From Chloroflexota bacterium (GTDB lineage: Bacteria > Chloroflexota > Dormibacteria > Dormibacterales > Dormibacteraceae), in contig DMCH01000097.1 of the NCBI GenBank assembly GCA_003446775.1, forward strand, positions 37,800 through 45,831: a stretch of 8,032 nucleotides of DNA. Reading direction: 5' to 3'. This document shows, in pieces, positions 6,265-8,032 of the stretch. The notes beneath the pieces were generated by a model. That model saw only the letters and a program-made list of their open reading frames with translations, was not told the DNA's origin and did no database searches. How positions within the stretch are numbered: the stretch's first letter is position 1; each line of letters starts with the position of its first letter. Both the position numbers and the translations under genes were made by a program.

Positions 6265-7161
6265 TCAGGTCCGTGCGATGTTGCGGACCGGCATCCTCGG
6301 TCCGAAGCGCGGAGCTGCGATGCCCGCCACTGCGATCAGCCTCACGGCGCGCGCGCGATGGCCCCTGTATGGCTCGAGCAGCTCGAGCATCCGCTCGTCC
6401 GTCGACCTTGCCTTGCCTTCGAGCGCGTAAGCGACGGTGTGAGGCAGGTGGTAGTCGCCGACCTGGACCGCGTCGGCATCGCCGAGCGCAACCAGCGCGA
6501 CTTTGGCCGCCGTCCACGGGCCGACGCCTGGAAAAGCTTCGAGACGCTGGCGGGCGCTCGGAAGGTCCATGCCGGCCGCTTCCTCCAGGCGGGTCGCGCT
6601 GCGGGCAGCCCGGATGATCACCTCCGCGCGGCGCCGCTCGATTCCGAAGCGGTGGAACGTCCAGTACGGCGTGTGCGCGAGGACCGCGGCGGACGGAGGC
6701 ACGGTGAGACCTGCCGGCCCGGGTGCGGGCTCACCCAGCGCGCGCACAAGCGCGGCGTACGATCGGTGCGCCTCGACGCTGGTCACCTTCTGCGCCAGCA
6801 CGGTCGGCACCAGAATCTCGAACACGGCCCGCGTCTTGGGCAGGCGCAGCCCGGGATGGCGGCGGTGAACATCGGCCAGCAGCGGATGGGCGGGGTGGAA
6901 ATCGGTGTCGTCGTCCTCCTCTCCGCACAGTGCGGCGGCACCCGCTGCGGCCGAGGCGGCGCCCGGTCCCCAGGCCTCGACCTCGACAGCGCCGTCCGTA
7001 TGCACTACGTGAACGGTGGCCGGGCCTTCGGGCGTGAGGGTCGCGCGCCACGCCTCGCGGTCGTGCAGGCGCAGAGAGGCGCCCTGGCCGATCGGCCCAA
7101 GCGTCAGGGCGAGGTCAAGCGGCCTGCTGAGCTCGAATCGCGTGCGTATCGAAATATCCAA
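6265..7161 (-). CDS. Long AlkA-like DNA-3-methyladenine glycosylase 2 family protein
   Basis: This 298-residue protein is a second HhH-GPD repair glycosylase, of the longer two-domain type common in actinobacteria. Residues 1 to about 95 form an N-terminal domain in the position of AlkA's beta-rich domain, ending in an acidic stretch (EEDDDTDFHP). The core follows: LRLPKTRAVFEILVPTVLAQKVT (about 105-127, with the conserved QKVT), then the hairpin PGVGPWTA (211-218), and VGDYHLP with the presumed catalytic Asp236, aligned with Asp137 of the other glycosylase. The C-terminal EPYRGHRARAVRLI matches the family's conserved end. The start is TTG 7161, four bases after the histidine kinase stop (7166-7168). 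No nearby ATG or GTG fits, and only a weak GAGA-like ribosome site precedes it, so translation may be coupled to the kinase. It is not a duplicate of the shorter glycosylase, which has a different layout and low resemblance outside the motifs. Confidence 0.88.
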   Translation of the reverse strand: MDISIRTRFELSRPLDLALTLGPIGQGASLRLHDREAWRATLTPEGPATVHVVHTDGAVEVEAWGPGAASAAAGAAALCGEEDDDTDFHPAHPLLADVHRRHPGLRLPKTRAVFEILVPTVLAQKVTSVEAHRSYAALVRALGEPAPGPAGLTVPPSAAVLAHTPYWTFHRFGIERRRAEVIIRAARSATRLEEAAGMDLPSARQRLEAFPGVGPWTAAKVALVALGDADAVQVGDYHLPHTVAYALEGKARSTDERMLELLEPYRGHRARAVRLIAVAGIAAPRFGPRMPVRNIART

Positions 7162-7165
7162 CGTC

Positions 7166-8032
7166 TCACGCGATTATCGGAACCTCGAAGGTGAACGTGC
7201 TGCCCTCGCCCTCGGTCGAGTCGACTTTGATATCCCCGTCGTGCATTCGCGCGATCTCGCGCGACAGCCACAGGCCCAGCCCCGAGCCGGCGACTTCCAT
7301 GGTCGACCCCCGTCGGATGCGACCGAATTTTGTGAACAGCATCGCCAGATCCTCGGGAGCGATGCCGATCCCCTGGTCGACGACCATGACCTTTGCGGTC
7401 TTGCCATTTCGATCGACCGAGACTGTGATCGGCTTTTCCGCCGCCGAGTACTTGATGGCGTTACTGATCAGGTTCTTGACCACGATCTGGAACCGCTCGG
7501 AGTCGACCTCCGCGATGATGGGCGCCGGCGGCAGCTCGACCGAGAGCTCATGTTTGGCGAGCATGGGTCGCACGCTGTCGATGGCGCGCTCGGTCAGCTC
7601 GACGATGTCATTGCTCTCTTTGCGGAGACCAAAACGTCCCTCCTCGAGCCGGGCGGCCTCCAGCATCTGCTCGACCATCGAGTTGACCTCGTCCGCCTTG
7701 GCGATCAGCAGAGGAATGATCGCCATGGCTTTGGGCGCGAGCGCACCCAGAGATCCGCCCTCCAGCATCGTGAGGTAGCCTTTGATGACCGTCATCGGGC
7801 CGCGAAGCTCGTGCGAGGCGATATTCATGAATTCCGTCTTCGCCTTTTCGAGGTCCTGGATGCGCGCGCTGAGGGCCACGCGATCGAGGGCTGCCGTGAT
7901 GCTGCCGGCGTACTGGCGCAGGCGGATCACCTCGTCGTCGCCGAAGAGTGGCGTGAAGGCGCCGGCGACTATGACCATCGCGCCGGGGCCGTCCTGCATC
8001 TCGAGCGGGATGACAAGGGTCGGCGACCCTCG
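7166..8032 (-). CDS. GAF-HisKA sensor histidine kinase, C-terminal part (partial)
   Basis: The reading frame is open from the right edge (288 residues inside the window), so the N-terminus is missing; the internal ATG at 7999 is not the start. Residues 1 to about 55 look like the end of a GAF-type sensor domain (PTLVIPLEMQDG, then FGDDEVIRLRQYAGSI). A short coiled linker (ARIQDLEKAKTEF) leads to the HisKA H-box with phospho-acceptor His74 in SHELRGPMTV. The HATPase domain has the N-box around Asn191 (KNLISNAIKY), the G1 box DQGIGI at 219-224, an F-box LFTKFGRI and the G2 box GSGLGLW from 249. All catalytic boxes are present, so it should autophosphorylate. No transmembrane segment is seen in this part. 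The H-box carries Gly78 where most HisKA kinases have Thr (HELRTP). No response regulator gene lies in the window. It is in the same direction as the long glycosylase, four bases apart. Confidence 0.93.
   Translation of the reverse strand, partial: RGSPTLVIPLEMQDGPGAMVIVAGAFTPLFGDDEVIRLRQYAGSITAALDRVALSARIQDLEKAKTEFMNIASHELRGPMTVIKGYLTMLEGGSLGALAPKAMAIIPLLIAKADEVNSMVEQMLEAARLEEGRFGLRKESNDIVELTERAIDSVRPMLAKHELSVELPPAPIIAEVDSERFQIVVKNLISNAIKYSAAEKPITVSVDRNGKTAKVMVVDQGIGIAPEDLAMLFTKFGRIRRGSTMEVAGSGLGLWLSREIARMHDGDIKVDSTEGEGSTFTFEVPIIA

Noticed and set aside
6070..7194. Long plus-strand open frame (374 codons) across the peptidase end and the long glycosylase
   Set aside because: Composition is Arg/Ala/Gly-rich with no recognisable domain; it is a shadow frame of two well-supported genes in GC-rich DNA.

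Overview
This is a GC-rich stretch of bacterial chromosome, tightly packed with genes. GTG and TTG starts are used, and codon use is strongly G/C at third positions. The gene styles (a korA with fused gamma and alpha domains beside korB, HhH-GPD glycosylases of actinobacterial type, a GAF-type histidine kinase, an M3 oligoendopeptidase) suggest a soil actinobacterium or a related GC-rich lineage such as Chloroflexota or Dormibacterota. That placement is inference; the window holds no rRNA or other strong taxonomic marker.

Layout. 1-236 (minus): the 5' part of an NAD(P) transhydrogenase alpha-subunit gene (pntA-like), running off the left edge. 237-324: a short divergent promoter region. 325-3149 (plus): korA and korB, overlapping by ATGA, encoding a two-subunit 2-oxoacid:ferredoxin oxidoreductase. 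3227-3817 (plus): a compact AlkA-like DNA glycosylase whose true start probably lies upstream of its first ATG. 3822-4481 (minus): a small APH(3')-like kinase, convergent with the glycosylase. 4485-4552: a second short divergent intergenic region. 4553-6253 (plus): an M3-family zinc oligoendopeptidase. 6265-7161 (minus): a second, longer AlkA-like glycosylase. 7166-8032 (minus): the C-terminal part of a GAF/HisKA histidine kinase, running off the right edge and located just upstream of that glycosylase in the same direction.

How the genes may work together. The left part is redox and central carbon metabolism: KorAB joins 2-oxoacid decarboxylation to ferredoxin reduction, and the divergent transhydrogenase exchanges reducing equivalents between NADH and NADPH. 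The rest is a mosaic of base-excision repair (two different AlkA-type proteins), peptide breakdown, a small-molecule kinase and signalling. No mobile element, CRISPR array, tRNA, rRNA or phage gene is visible.

I do not see a convincing new multi-gene system. The observations most worth a second look are the APH(3')-like kinase, which lacks the segment that forms the aminoglycoside-binding loop in the classical enzymes; the histidine kinase, in which the H+4 Thr of the H-box is Gly; the kinase-glycosylase gene pair; and the glycosylase without a normal start codon.
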